NCBI GenBank assembly: GCA_000440235.1
Contig: ALKQ01000025.1
Span: 1 to 52,752 of the forward strand
Reading direction: 5' to 3'
DNA from: Streptococcus suis 10581
GTDB lineage: Bacteria > Bacillota > Bacilli > Lactobacillales > Streptococcaceae
DNA: 52,752 nt
This document shows positions 7,554 through 16,249 of the stretch, piece after piece. Both the position numbers and the translations under genes were made by a program. Numbering within the stretch: the first letter of the stretch is position 1; each line of letters starts with the position of its first letter. The notes under the pieces were generated by a model. That model had not been told where the DNA came from. It was given only the letters and a program-made list of their open reading frames with translations, and did no database searches.

Positions 7554-8477
7554 ATGACAATTACAAATGGTAAAGTATCACTCAAACACTTGGTTACAAT
7601 GGAAACTCTTTCAAACGAAGAAGTACTCGGGCTTATTCAGAGAGGAATTGCTTTCAAAAACGGTGAAAAAGTTCAGTTAGATAGGAAATATTACGCTTCC
7701 AACCTTTTCTTTGAGGATTCAACTCGGACGCATAAGTCTTTTGAAATGGCAGAGCTTCGTTTGGATATGGGAATGATTGACTTTGATGCTCGTACCAGCT
7801 CAGTCAATAAGGGTGAAACCTTGTATGATACCATTTTGACCATGTCGGCACTTGGGGTAGACATCTGCGTCATTCGTCACTCGGAAGTGGATTATTACAA
7901 GCAATTGATTGATAGTCCTACCATTCAGACTTCAATTGTCAATGGTGGTGATGGTTCAGGTCAACACCCAAGCCAATCCCTACTTGATTTGATGACTATT
8001 TATGAAGAATTTGGAACTTTTGAAGGCTTGAAGATTGCCATTGCAGGTGATATTACACACTCACGGGTTGCTAAGTCCAATATGCAAATTTTGAAGCGTC
8101 TGGGAGCTGAAATTTACTTTGCTGGACCGGAGGAATGGTATGCAGAGGAATTTGATGTCTATGGTCAGCATTTGAATATTGATGATATTGTGGAAACGGT
8201 AGATGTACTGATGTTGCTCCGTGTGCAACACGAGCGTCATGATGGTGATGGTGGTTTTTCTAAAGAAACCTATAATCGCTTGCATGGCTTGACTGAGGAA
8301 CGCTACAAGCGCTTGAAAGACAGGGCTATTGTCATGCATCCGGCCCCTGTTAACCGTGATGTTGAGATTGATGATTCTCTAGTTGAAGCACCCAAATCAC
8401 GTATTGTCCGTCAAATGCAGAATGGTGTATTTGTCCGGATGGCGATTTTGGAAGCAATTGTCAATGGCAAGGCTTAA
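7554..8477 (+). CDS. pyrB: Aspartate carbamoyltransferase catalytic subunit
   Basis: The 307-residue enzyme joins carbamoyl phosphate and aspartate, the committed step of pyrimidine synthesis. Motifs seen are [13 protein letters not shown] (carbamoyl-phosphate site), [14 protein letters not shown], and [11 protein letters not shown] near the C-terminus. Length is normal. The start at 7554 is preceded by AAAGGCAGG. No pyrI regulatory subunit is present, as is usual in Firmicutes. It lies 56 nt after pyrR and is probably cotranscribed with it. carA, which helps make its substrate, follows after a structured leader. Confidence 0.96.
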   Translation: MTITNGKVSLKHLVTMETLSNEEVLGLIQRGIAFKNGEKVQLDRKYYASNLFFEDSTRTHKSFEMAELRLDMGMIDFDARTSSVNKGETLYDTILTMSALGVDICVIRHSEVDYYKQLIDSPTIQTSIVNGGDGSGQHPSQSLLDLMTIYEEFGTFEGLKIAIAGDITHSRVAKSNMQILKRLGAEIYFAGPEEWYAEEFDVYGQHLNIDDIVETVDVLMLLRVQHERHDGDGGFSKETYNRLHGLTEERYKRLKDRAIVMHPAPVNRDVEIDDSLVEAPKSRIVRQMQNGVFVRMAILEAIVNGKA

Positions 8478-8482
8478 AAGTA

Positions 8483-8716
8483 AGCTGTTCAGGTATCATA
8501 GAACTGAGCAGTTAGAAATTTGTTAGACTTATCTTATTTAATGTCGCTCAGAGAGGCGACGAATAGAAAGGAGAAGGGGTGTTCTGTTGCTCGGATTTGT
8601 AACTGAATTCGGGCTACGGACACAGTCAAAAAGATAGTTTTTCCTCGAACGCTAGCGTTCTTGGTCAAACTCCTATTTTGACTGTGTCCGCTTAACGCCC
8701 TTAATATCTTATTATT
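8483..8716 (+). promoter_or_regulatory. Structured leader of carA (candidate novel RNA element, copy 1)
   Basis: In order: a CTGTTCAG/CTGAGCAG hairpin (about 8485-8512); a 5-bp hairpin GTCGC/GCGAC (8543-8547, 8556-8560) with octaloop TCAGAGAG; GAATAGAAAGGAGAAG (8561-8576); a weak hairpin; then a long hairpin. The last has GGGC/GCCC (8611-8614, 8697-8700), an internal loop UA/CUUAAC, and a perfect 15-bp stem (8617-8631 with 8676-8690) capped by an AGATA/TCCTA loop and GAACGCTAGCGTTC. The first small hairpin resembles a PyrR-binding loop, but no terminator with a U-run follows. The long hairpin ends 16 nt before the carA ATG. Confidence 0.6.
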
Positions 8717-9796
8717 ATGTCAAAAAGACGTTTAATTTTGGAAGATGGCACTATTTTTGAAGGGGAGGCCTTCGGTGCTGATATTGATGTGACTGGTGAG
8801 TTGGTTTTCTCAACTGGGATGACAGGTTATCAGGAATCTATCACGGACCAGTCTTATAATGGTCAGATTTTAACCTTTACCTATCCCTTGGTAGGAAATT
8901 ACGGGATTAACCGTGATGATTACGAGTCGATCAAACCGACTTGTAAGGGAGTAGTTGTTAGCGAGTGGGCTCGTCGAGCAAGTAACTGGCGTAACCAGAT
9001 GACTTTGGATGAATTTTTAAAGGCTAAGAAAATTCCAGCAATTTCTGGAATTGACACACGCGCCTTGACTAAAATTATTCGTCAGCACGGGACTATGAAG
9101 GCGACTCTTGCAAATGTTGGTGATTCCGTTGAACATTTGACGGATCAGTTGAGAGCGACTGTTTTGCCAACCAACAACATCCAGCAAGTATCGACAAAAA
9201 CAGCCTATCCTGCACCTGGAGTTGGACGTAGTGTTGTTTTGGTTGATTTTGGATTGAAACATTCTATTCTTAGAGAGTTAGCCAAGCGTGATTGCAATGT
9301 GACAGTTGTCCCTTATGATACTACTGCTGAAGAAATTCTTGCTCTCCATCCTGATGGTGTCATGCTATCAAACGGTCCAGGGAATCCTGATGATGTTCCT
9401 GAAGCCTTGGATATGATTCGTGGTATTCTTGGCAAGATTCCTATTTTTGGTATCTGTATGGGGCACCAACTCTTTGCTAAGGCTAATGGGGCAACCACTT
9501 ACAAGATGAAGTTTGGTCACCGTGGTTTTAACCATGCGGTGCGTGAAATTGCGACAGGTCGAGTGGACTTTACCAGTCAGAACCACGGTTATGCAGTGGC
9601 TCGTGAAGATTTACCTGAATGTTTAATGATTACTCATGAAGAAATCAATGACAAATCAGTAGAAGGGGTACGCCACAAGTACTATCCAGGTTTCTCTGTT
9701 CAATTCCACCCAGATGCTGCACCTGGTCCACATGATGCCAGCTATTTGTTTGACGAATTTATGGAATTGATGGATTCGTTTAAAAAAGGGCAGTAA
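8717..9796 (+). CDS. carA: Carbamoyl-phosphate synthase small (glutaminase) subunit
   Basis: The 359-residue subunit releases ammonia from glutamine for CarB. It has the N-terminal CPSase small-chain domain (about 1-150) and a class I glutamine amidotransferase domain with the nucleophile elbow GICMGHQ and the histidine motif in SVQFHPD. The length is normal. The ATG at 8717 gives the conserved [11 protein letters not shown] start, yet no Shine-Dalgarno sequence lies within 15 nt. The structured leader ends there instead. carB lies 766 nt downstream rather than adjacent, an uncommon spacing for these partner subunits. Confidence 0.96.
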   Translation: MSKRRLILEDGTIFEGEAFGADIDVTGELVFSTGMTGYQESITDQSYNGQILTFTYPLVGNYGINRDDYESIKPTCKGVVVSEWARRASNWRNQMTLDEFLKAKKIPAISGIDTRALTKIIRQHGTMKATLANVGDSVEHLTDQLRATVLPTNNIQQVSTKTAYPAPGVGRSVVLVDFGLKHSILRELAKRDCNVTVVPYDTTAEEILALHPDGVMLSNGPGNPDDVPEALDMIRGILGKIPIFGICMGHQLFAKANGATTYKMKFGHRGFNHAVREIATGRVDFTSQNHGYAVAREDLPECLMITHEEINDKSVEGVRHKYYPGFSVQFHPDAAPGPHDASYLFDEFMELMDSFKKGQ

Positions 9797-9826
9797 GGTT
9801 TAACCACTATCGAGCTAAACCTTACT
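9792..9826 (+). terminator. Hairpin overlapping the carA stop codon
   Basis: AGTAAGGTTT (9792-9801) pairs perfectly with AAACCTTACT (9817-9826). No T-run follows, so it may stabilise the carA 3' end or be part of the intergenic structured array rather than terminate transcription. Confidence 0.4.
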
Positions 9827-9832
9827 GCGTCG

Positions 9833-9909
9833 GTCAGAGCAAGTCGGACTTCATGCTAACGCATGTGTCCTCCTACGCAAAGTCCAATGGGACCTTTGCT
9901 AACTCTGAC
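9833..9909 (+). repeat. Three-way-junction-like structured element
   Basis: GTCAGAG (9833-9839) and CTCTGAC (about 9903-9909) enclose two inner hairpins: GGAC-CATGC/GCATG-GTCC around TAAC, and GCAAAG/CTTTGC around GTCC/GGAC pairing. The architecture is that of a folded RNA or a small non-autonomous repeat. No reading frame is present. Confidence 0.45.
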
Positions 9910-9914
9910 ACTAG

Positions 9915-10046
9915 TTTAGAATTTCAATTATTATCGAATTGAGATTCTAAACGTCGGACTTATCTTATTTAATGTCGCTCAGAGAGGCGACGAATAGAAA
10001 GGCAAGGGACAGGTCAATGGTTGCGAGCAACTCATTTCCCTACGCC
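9915..10046 (+). promoter_or_regulatory. Second copy of the car leader module (copy 2, mid-intergenic)
   Basis: An A/T-rich 15-bp hairpin (9915-9929 with 9937-9951, one wobble) precedes CGTCGGAC. A 46-nt stretch (9957-10002) then is identical to 8526-8571 in the carA leader, including the 5-bp hairpin with octaloop TCAGAGAG (9974-9991) and AATAGAAAGG. A GTTGC/GCAAC hairpin follows. The long hairpin seen in the other copies is replaced by a different repeat. Confidence 0.55.
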
Positions 10047-10200
10047 TGGGAGTGGGAAAGAACTCGAAAAGTAAAAAAGAGTTCGTCAACAAGTCCTTGT
10101 TTCCAGTTGTTGAGCTGAAACAGTCTATTCCCAGACTGTTTCACTCCCACCCCCGCATAGTTCCAACTGTCTGGGAGACAGTTGGAAGTTGGGAATAGAG
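10047..10200 (+). repeat. GGGAGTGGG-type structured intergenic repeat
   Basis: GGGAGTGGGAAA near 10048 is inverted relative to TTTCACTCCCAC near 10140. Between and after these lie further hairpins, including GAAACAGTC/GACTGTTTC (about 10117-10143) and CCAACTGTCT/AGACAGTTGG (about 10163-10186). No coding potential is evident. It appears to be a streptococcal intergenic repeat, and I cannot name the family. Confidence 0.45.
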
Positions 10201-10281
10201 CGAACAAAGTTCGCATCAGTGAAGTTAAATTTGGAGTATAGAATACGAACAAATTTATCAATCAACCACTGCGCTGAGATG

Positions 10282-10313
10282 TTGACACCTGCTCTTAGAA
10301 ATGGTGATATACT
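10282..10313 (+). promoter_or_regulatory. Probable carB promoter
   Basis: TTGACA (10282-10287) is followed by GATATACT (10306-10313). The spacing is 18-20 nt depending on which hexamer is taken as the -10, so strength is uncertain. It would make carB independent of the upstream pyrR-pyrB-carA transcript. Confidence 0.5.
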
Positions 10314-10340
10314 TTATAAGGCTATCCCTTGCACTAGCTC

Positions 10341-10562
10341 GAAAATGGATTAATGTCGAATCCATTTTCTCACGTCGGACAATTATTTAATTCTATTCGG
10401 AGAGATAGAAAATAGAAAGGAGAAGATACAGGTTCGAGTTTCTTATTCGAACACGCCCTAAGGACTGTGCGAAAAAGATAAACGTCGTCTTGATGCTTGA
10501 AGCATCAGCGTCGTGTTTCCTATTTTCGCTTTGTCCTCTTAACGGGCTTTGTATCATACATT
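10341..10562 (+). promoter_or_regulatory. Structured leader of carB (candidate novel RNA element, copy 3)
   Basis: In order: a perfect 11-bp hairpin (10341-10351 with 10359-10369); CGTCGGAC; a 5-bp hairpin TCTAT/ATAGA (10392-10396, 10405-10409) with octaloop TCGGAGAG; AATAGAAAGGAGAAG; a GTTCGA/TCGAAC hairpin (about 10432-10452); and a long hairpin. The last has GCCC/GGGC (10455-10458, 10544-10547), internal loop UA/CUUAAC, AGGAC/GTCCT, GCGAAAA/TTTTCGC and an AGATA/CCTA loop, capped by GATGCT/AGCATC. Compared with the carA leader the stem bases differ but still pair, while loop bases are kept. It ends 15 nt before the carB ATG. Confidence 0.6.
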
Positions 10563-13500
10563 ATGCCAAAACGTACGGATATTAAAAAAATTATGGTGAT
10601 TGGTTCTGGTCCGATTATTATCGGTCAGGCTGCGGAGTTTGATTATGCTGGGACTCAGGCTTGTTTGGCTTTGAAGGAAGAAGGCTATAGTGTTGTCTTG
10701 GTCAATTCAAACCCTGCGACCATTATGACAGACAAGGAAATTGCGGACAAGGTTTATATTGAGCCGATTACGCTTGAATTTGTCACACGGATTTTACGGA
10801 AGGAGCGTCCAGATGCTCTCTTGCCAACCCTGGGTGGTCAGACTGGTCTCAACATGGCCATGGAATTGTCTAAGGCTGGTATTTTAGATGAGCTTGGAGT
10901 TGAGTTGTTGGGAACTAAACTGTCCGCAATAGATCAGGCAGAGGACCGCGACCTCTTCAAACAACTCATGGAAGACCTCAATCAGCCTATTCCTGAGTCA
11001 ACGATTGTGACAACAGTTGATGAGGCTTTGGAATTTGCTACTGAAATTGGCTATCCTGTCATTGTTCGTCCAGCCTTCACATTGGGTGGTACTGGCGGTG
11101 GTATGTGTGCCAATGAAGAAGAACTACGTGAAATAGCAGAAAATGGTCTAAAATTGTCACCAGTGACCCAGTGTTTGATTGAACGTTCCATTGCTGGTTT
11201 CAAGGAAATCGAATACGAAGTGATGCGCGATGCGGCTGACAATGCCTTGGTTGTATGTAACATGGAAAACTTTGATCCTGTGGGAATTCATACAGGAGAT
11301 TCTATCGTATTTGCCCCAACGCAGACGCTTTCGGATATTGAAAACCAGATGCTACGTGATGCCAGCCTCAGCATTATTCGTGCCCTCAAAATCGAAGGGG
11401 GCTGTAATGTGCAGTTGGCGCTGGATCCACATAGTTTCAAATATTATGTCATTGAAGTAAACCCACGTGTATCGCGTTCGTCTGCCTTGGCATCCAAAGC
11501 GACAGGTTATCCTATTGCCAAATTGGCTGCGAAAATCGCGGTTGGCTTGACTTTGGATGAAATGGTGAACCCTGTTACAGGAACAACCTATGCCATGTTT
11601 GAGCCTGCTCTTGACTACGTTGTGGCAAAAATTCCACGTTTCCCATTTGACAAGTTTGAAAAAGGGGAGCGCCGCCTTGGAACGCAGATGAAGGCAACTG
11701 GAGAGGTCATGGCCATTGGGCGTAATATCGAAGAAAGTCTGCTCAAAGCCTGCCGTTCTTTGGAAATCGGGGTCTACCACAATGAAATGCCTGAGCTCAG
11801 CCAAGTGACAGATGACCAATTGGTTGAAAAGATTGTCAAGGCACAGGATGATCGTTTATTCTATCTTTCAGAAGCCCTTCGACGTGGCTATACAGTAGAA
11901 GAACTAGCTCAGTTGACGAAGATTGATCTTTTCTTCCTTGATAAGCTGCTTCATATCTTAGAAATCGAGCAGGAATTGGCTACGAATTTTGATAATATTG
12001 ATTTATTGAAAAAAGCCAAAAAATACGGCTTTGCAGACCGTAAGATTGCGGAACTCTGGGGCAGAACAGAATCCTACATTCGTCAACTGCGGACAGAGCA
12101 CAAAATTGTCCCTGTTTACAAGATGGTAGACACCTGTGCGGCTGAGTTCGAAAGTTCAACACCATATTTCTACTCAACTTATGAGTGGGAAAATGAGTCT
12201 ATCCGTTCGGAGAAAGAATCTGTTTTAGTTCTGGGTTCTGGCCCAATTCGTATCGGACAGGGTGTGGAGTTTGACTATGCGACGGTACATTCGGTCAAGG
12301 CCATTCAGGCGGCTGGCTACGAAGCCATCATTATGAACTCAAACCCTGAAACAGTGTCAACTGACTTTTCGGTTTCGGACAAGCTTTACTTCGAGCCGTT
12401 AACCTTGGAAGATGTCTTGAATGTGATTGACCTTGAGAAACCAAAAGGGGTTATCGTTCAGTTCGGTGGCCAGACGGCTATCAATTTGGCAGAGCCATTG
12501 GCCAAAGCAGGGATTCCAATCCTTGGAACACAAGTGGAAGATTTGGATCGAGCAGAAGACAGGGATTTGTTTGAAAAAGCCCTGAAAGACCTAGGGATTC
12601 CACAGCCACCAGGTCAAACCGCAACCAACGAAGAGGAAGCTCTTGAAGCGGCCCGCAAAATTGGGTTCCCGGTGCTTGTTCGTCCCTCTTATGTCTTGGG
12701 CGGTCGTGCAATGGAGATTGTTGAAAATGAAGCGGATTTGCGTTCTTATATGAGAACTGCTGTTAAGGCTTCGCCAGAGCACCCAGTTTTGGTGGATTCT
12801 TATATCGTCGGTCGTGAGTGTGAAGTGGATGCTATTTCAGATGGTAAGGATGTCTTGATTCCAGGTATTATGGAGCATATCGAGCGCGCTGGGATTCACT
12901 CAGGGGACTCTATGGCCGTTTATCCGCCACAAAACTTGCCTAAAGAGGTGCAGGCGACCATTGCAGATTACACCAAACGCTTGGCAATCGGTCTCAACTG
13001 TATCGGTATGATGAATATCCAGTTTGTTATCAAAGATGAAACGGTTTATGTGATTGAGGTCAATCCTCGTGCCAGTCGTACGGTGCCATTCTTGTCCAAA
13101 GTCACAGACATTCCAATGGCTCAGGTTGCAACCAAATTGATTTTGGGGCAAAGCCTTGCGGAACTGGGTTACCAAGACGGTCTTTATCCTGAGAGCAACC
13201 AAGTGCACGTCAAGGCACCGGTCTTCTCGTTCACGAAATTAGCTAAAGTTGACAGTTTGTTAGGTCCAGAGATGAAATCTACTGGTGAAATTATGGGTTC
13301 AGACGTGACACTGGAAAAAGCACTTTATAAGGCTTTTGAGGCAAGTTATCAGCACCTGGCTGAGTTTGGCAACGTTGTCTTTACCATTGCGGATGAAGAC
13401 AAGGAAGAAGCACTTGGTCTTGCTCAACGTTTCTATGAACTTGGTTATGGCCTACTGGCTACGGCAGGAACAGCCGCCTTTCTAACAGAAAATGGACTTG

Positions 13501-13742
13501 CTGTAACAACCGTTGGCAAATTAGGCGACGCAGCTTGTCAAGATATTCCAAGTCTTGTTCGAGCAGGTAAGATTCAGGCTATTATCAATACGGTTGGTAA
13601 AAAACGGGTGGCAGATGGTGACGGTCAAGTCATTCGAAGCTCTGCTATTGAAGGAGGAATTCCGCTCTTTACGGCCCTCGATACAGCAGAAGCTATGGTC
13701 AAAGTGCTGGAGAGCCGTAGCTTCACGACACAGGCTATATAG
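10563..13742 (+). CDS. carB: Carbamoyl-phosphate synthase large subunit
   Basis: The 1059-residue subunit makes carbamoyl phosphate from bicarbonate, ammonia and two ATP for pyrimidine and arginine synthesis. It shows the internal duplication of two ATP-grasp synthetase halves ([19 protein letters not shown] and [18 protein letters not shown] mark the starts), an oligomerisation segment between them, and a C-terminal MGS-like allosteric domain (from about residue 930). The start [10 protein letters not shown] is at 10563. A longer frame from 10497 would run through the leader hairpin. No Shine-Dalgarno sequence precedes the ATG. A terminator follows. Confidence 0.96.
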   Translation: MPKRTDIKKIMVIGSGPIIIGQAAEFDYAGTQACLALKEEGYSVVLVNSNPATIMTDKEIADKVYIEPITLEFVTRILRKERPDALLPTLGGQTGLNMAMELSKAGILDELGVELLGTKLSAIDQAEDRDLFKQLMEDLNQPIPESTIVTTVDEALEFATEIGYPVIVRPAFTLGGTGGGMCANEEELREIAENGLKLSPVTQCLIERSIAGFKEIEYEVMRDAADNALVVCNMENFDPVGIHTGDSIVFAPTQTLSDIENQMLRDASLSIIRALKIEGGCNVQLALDPHSFKYYVIEVNPRVSRSSALASKATGYPIAKLAAKIAVGLTLDEMVNPVTGTTYAMFEPALDYVVAKIPRFPFDKFEKGERRLGTQMKATGEVMAIGRNIEESLLKACRSLEIGVYHNEMPELSQVTDDQLVEKIVKAQDDRLFYLSEALRRGYTVEELAQLTKIDLFFLDKLLHILEIEQELATNFDNIDLLKKAKKYGFADRKIAELWGRTESYIRQLRTEHKIVPVYKMVDTCAAEFESSTPYFYSTYEWENESIRSEKESVLVLGSGPIRIGQGVEFDYATVHSVKAIQAAGYEAIIMNSNPETVSTDFSVSDKLYFEPLTLEDVLNVIDLEKPKGVIVQFGGQTAINLAEPLAKAGIPILGTQVEDLDRAEDRDLFEKALKDLGIPQPPGQTATNEEEALEAARKIGFPVLVRPSYVLGGRAMEIVENEADLRSYMRTAVKASPEHPVLVDSYIVGRECEVDAISDGKDVLIPGIMEHIERAGIHSGDSMAVYPPQNLPKEVQATIADYTKRLAIGLNCIGMMNIQFVIKDETVYVIEVNPRASRTVPFLSKVTDIPMAQVATKLILGQSLAELGYQDGLYPESNQVHVKAPVFSFTKLAKVDSLLGPEMKSTGEIMGSDVTLEKALYKAFEASYQHLAEFGNVVFTIADEDKEEALGLAQRFYELGYGLLATAGTAAFLTENGLAVTTVGKLGDAACQDIPSLVRAGKIQAIINTVGKKRVADGDGQVIRSSAIEGGIPLFTALDTAEAMVKVLESRSFTTQAI

Positions 13743-13750
13743 AAAATACT

Positions 13751-13784
13751 ATCAGGATGAGCTTTGAGTTGGTCCTGATTTTTT
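13751..13784 (+). terminator. carB terminator
   Basis: ATCAGGA pairs with TCCTGAT and is followed by T6. TATACT at 13787-13792 directly after may be the -10 of the next gene. Confidence 0.7.
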
Positions 13785-13799
13785 GATATACTGAAGAGT

Positions 13800-14561
13800 A
13801 TGAAAATGATTGTAACAACTAGTCTTGGGATGGATGAGGGGCTGGTCTATAGGGCTAGACGGATTGCCAGTGAATTGGGAATTGAATACAAGGAAAGAAA
13901 GAAGCAGTCGGTTGGAAAAATGTTAGGTACCTACGAGGCTGTCTTGGTTCTTTATAAGGATAAATTGATACTAGATCAGAGGGGTGGGCAGGTTTTATTT
14001 TTCCACCCAGATACTGCCATGTTGCGGATTAAGTCTGGAAGAGATCCGCTTTTAGAATTACTTGGAAAAGAAAAACAATCAATAATAGACTGCACCATGG
14101 GCTTGGGATCTGATAGCATTGTGTTAGCAAGTGCTGGTCATCGGGTGACAGCCTTGGAAAGTTCCAAGCTAGTGCACTTTATTGTGAGTCGAGGTTTACA
14201 GGATTTTGATAGTGGGCTGCAAGAGGTCAATCGAGCCATGAAATCTATCCAGACAATTTGGACAGATAGTTTGACTTATTTGAAAGGGCAAATAGATAAG
14301 TCTGTTGATGTCATTTACTTTGATCCCATGTTTTCAGAAGAAATCAAGGAATCACAAAATCTTTCTGGCTTGTCTACTTTGGCTGACAGAAGTCGTTTAA
14401 CGGAGGAAATTGTATCTGAGGCTAAACGAGTAGCTAGGAAGAAATTGATAATAAAGGCTCATTTTCGAGATCAGGTCTTTGAAGAATTTGGCTTTAAACG
14501 TCATGTCAGACCCAATCAAAAATTTCACTACGGAGAAATTATTTTGGAGGAGGAAGTATGA
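13800..14561 (+). CDS. Class I SAM-dependent methyltransferase, RsmJ/YpiP-like
   Basis: This 253-residue protein carries the SAM-binding glycine motif in [12 protein letters not shown] and an acidic motif VIYFDPMF. These are arranged as in the RsmJ-like (SAM_MT) family, whose E. coli member methylates 16S rRNA. The Firmicute branch (YpiP-like) has no firmly assigned target, so rRNA methylation is an inference. The start could be 13800 or the second ATG at 13806. Its stop overlaps the pcp start by 4 nt (ATGA). Confidence 0.75.
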   Translation: MKMIVTTSLGMDEGLVYRARRIASELGIEYKERKKQSVGKMLGTYEAVLVLYKDKLILDQRGGQVLFFHPDTAMLRIKSGRDPLLELLGKEKQSIIDCTMGLGSDSIVLASAGHRVTALESSKLVHFIVSRGLQDFDSGLQEVNRAMKSIQTIWTDSLTYLKGQIDKSVDVIYFDPMFSEEIKESQNLSGLSTLADRSRLTEEIVSEAKRVARKKLIIKAHFRDQVFEEFGFKRHVRPNQKFHYGEIILEEEV

Positions 14562-15205
14562 AAATCATCGTAACAGGCTTTGATCCCTTTGGTGGCGAGT
14601 CTATTAACCCAGCCTTAGAAACAATCAAATCTCTACCTAAGACCATTGCTGGTGCAGAGATTATTCTTGTAGAGATTCCGACTGTTTTTGACAAGGCTGC
14701 GGATGTTTTAGAGGAGAAAATGGCAGAACATTTACCTGATGCGGTACTATGTATTGGGCAAGCTGGTGGGCGAGTTGATTTAACACCTGAGCGTATAGCC
14801 ATTAACCAAGATGATGCACGCATTCCAGACAATGAAGGGCAACAGCCGATTGATAGAACGATTCGAGAAGATGGTCAGCCTGCTTATTTCTCCACCTTAC
14901 CTATAAAGGCTATGGTCGAAGCCATTCATAGGATTGGGCTTCCAGCTTCTGTTTCTAATACTGCTGGGACCTTTGTCTGCAATCATCTCATGTATCAAGC
15001 TCTTTACTTGGCGGAGAAACAATTTCCAAAGACTAAGGCAGGCTTTCTCCATATTCCCTTCTTACCAGAGCAGGTTGTAGACAAGCCAGGACTAGCTTCC
15101 ATGTCTTTGAACGATATTGTAAGAGGAGTTGAAGTAGCTATAGGAGCGATTGTTGAATATAGGGATAAAGAGGATATTAAAAAGGGTGGTGGTAGTACAC
15201 ACTGA
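14558..15205 (+). CDS. pcp: Pyrrolidone-carboxylate peptidase (pyroglutamyl peptidase I)
   Basis: This 215-residue cytoplasmic cysteine peptidase of family C15 removes N-terminal pyroglutamate. Catalytic motifs are all present: Glu in [16 protein letters not shown], Cys in [10 protein letters not shown], and His in [11 protein letters not shown]. The N-terminus [14 protein letters not shown] is characteristic. A GGAGGA sequence precedes the start inside the methyltransferase gene. The 4-nt overlap upstream and the 1-nt overlap downstream make a tight three-gene unit. Confidence 0.95.
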   Translation: MKIIVTGFDPFGGESINPALETIKSLPKTIAGAEIILVEIPTVFDKAADVLEEKMAEHLPDAVLCIGQAGGRVDLTPERIAINQDDARIPDNEGQQPIDRTIREDGQPAYFSTLPIKAMVEAIHRIGLPASVSNTAGTFVCNHLMYQALYLAEKQFPKTKAGFLHIPFLPEQVVDKPGLASMSLNDIVRGVEVAIGAIVEYRDKEDIKKGGGSTH

Positions 15206-15513
15206 TGAAAAATATTATGGAAGCAAGAAAACGTGTAGAGGAAATGGAAAAAATATTTAACAGACAGCTAGAGCTGAACCAGTCCCTTTCCGATAGTATG
15301 GCACAACTTAACCAGGAACAATCGACTTATTTACAGTTATTAGATTATTACCAGAGCCAGACCTATATGGAAGATCTTGAATTATCTAATAAGGGTTATT
15401 TCAATGGTATTCCTTGCGGAGTATTGAGTGAAGATGGAGTCTATAATTTACTGTTTGACCGTACAAATCTAGCAAGTCAACTGAGAGAACTAGCAGATAT
15501 GCTCGAACAATAA
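15205..15513 (+). CDS. DUF4298 domain protein
   Basis: This 102-residue protein is rich in Glu, Gln and Leu, with a probable coiled coil over residues 1-50 (RKRVEEMEKIFNRQLELNQS), and matches my recollection of DUF4298. No enzymatic motif is visible and the function is unknown. It starts within the stop codon of pcp (TGATG). GTGGTGGTAG upstream is a poor ribosome site, so it is likely translated by coupling. Confidence 0.7.
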   Translation: MKNIMEARKRVEEMEKIFNRQLELNQSLSDSMAQLNQEQSTYLQLLDYYQSQTYMEDLELSNKGYFNGIPCGVLSEDGVYNLLFDRTNLASQLRELADMLEQ

Positions 15514-15542
15514 AATTTTTTAAAACCTGTCAAGTTTTTTTC

Positions 15543-15570
15543 TTGACACCCTGCTAAAGTGTGGTATAAT
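15543..15570 (+). promoter_or_regulatory. rpsP promoter
   Basis: TTGACA (15543-15548) and TATAAT (15565-15570) both match consensus perfectly at 16-nt spacing. An AAATAGC/GCTATTT hairpin lies in the 5' leader about 15 nt downstream. Confidence 0.85.
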
Positions 15571-15637
15571 AGATCATGTGCTAAATAGCTCTGCTATTTC
15601 ACCGAATAAAAATACAAAGAAAAGAGAACATTTAAAA

Positions 15638-15910
15638 ATGGCAGTAAAAATCCGTTTGACTCGTATGGGTTCTAAAAAGAAACCTTTCTACCGTATCAAC
15701 GTTGCAGATTCACGTGCACCACGTGATGGTCGTTTTATCGAAACTGTTGGTACTTACAACCCACTTTTGGCTGAAAACTCAGTAACTCTTAAAGAAGAGC
15801 GTGTACTTGAGTGGTTGGCAAAAGGTGCACAACCATCTGATACAGTTCGTAGCCTTCTTTCAAACGCTGGCGTATTGAAGAAATTCCACGAACAAAAATT
15901 CTCTAAGTAA
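15638..15910 (+). CDS. rpsP: 30S ribosomal protein S16
   Basis: The 90-residue protein begins [20 protein letters not shown], diagnostic for S16, which binds 16S rRNA during early 30S assembly. The start at 15638 follows AAAGAGAA, and an in-frame upstream reading from 15578 has no support. khpA follows after 21 nt. In many Firmicutes rpsP-khpA sits with rimM-trmD. Here rimM-trmD is about 25 kb away. Confidence 0.97.
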   Translation: MAVKIRLTRMGSKKKPFYRINVADSRAPRDGRFIETVGTYNPLLAENSVTLKEERVLEWLAKGAQPSDTVRSLLSNAGVLKKFHEQKFSK

Positions 15911-15931
15911 GAACAGTAAGCGAGAACACTT

Positions 15932-16174
15932 ATGGACATGATTGAAAATCTCATTATTGCGATTGTGAAACCTTTGATTTCACAGCCTGATAGCTTGACA
16001 ATTAAAATTGTTGATACACCTGAATTTTTAGAATATCATTTGGATTTGGATAAATCTGATATTGGACGTATCATTGGGAAAAAAGGACGCACAATTTCTG
16101 CAATCAGAACGATTGTCTATTCTGTTCCAACAAGTGATAAAAAAGTTCGTTTAGTGATCGACGAGAAAGAATAG
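15932..16174 (+). CDS. khpA: KH-domain RNA-binding protein KhpA
   Basis: This 80-residue protein consists of a single KH domain with the [11 protein letters not shown] signature, whose GKKG loop contacts RNA. In pneumococcus KhpA pairs with KhpB (EloR) and affects cell elongation and division. The same role here is inferred by homology. It lies 21 nt after rpsP and is probably cotranscribed. Confidence 0.93.
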   Translation: MDMIENLIIAIVKPLISQPDSLTIKIVDTPEFLEYHLDLDKSDIGRIIGKKGRTISAIRTIVYSVPTSDKKVRLVIDEKE

Positions 16175-16206
16175 AAAGTCACCGTTTGGTGGCTTTTAAC
16201 GTTGAT

Positions 16207-16227
16207 AAAGGGGCCTAGCCCCTTTTT
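16207..16227 (+). terminator. rpsP-khpA terminator
   Basis: AAAGGGGC and GCCCCTTT pair around a TA loop, with T5 following. Confidence 0.75.
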
Positions 16228-16249
16228 AACATATAGAAAGGAAGAAATG

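Noticed and set aside
8526..8716. Standard PyrR transcription attenuator before carA.
   Set aside because: The small loop resembles a PyrR site, but no terminator with a U-run and no clear antiterminator were found, so I describe it as a PyrR-like structured leader only.
10497..10562. An upstream in-frame extension of carB.
   Set aside because: It would be encoded by the structured hairpin and does not belong to the conserved protein start MPKRTDIKK.
15529..15548. GTCAAG/CTTGAC inverted repeat as a terminator of the DUF4298 gene.
   Set aside because: The right arm is the -35 box of the rpsP promoter and no T-run follows the stem, so it is not convincing.
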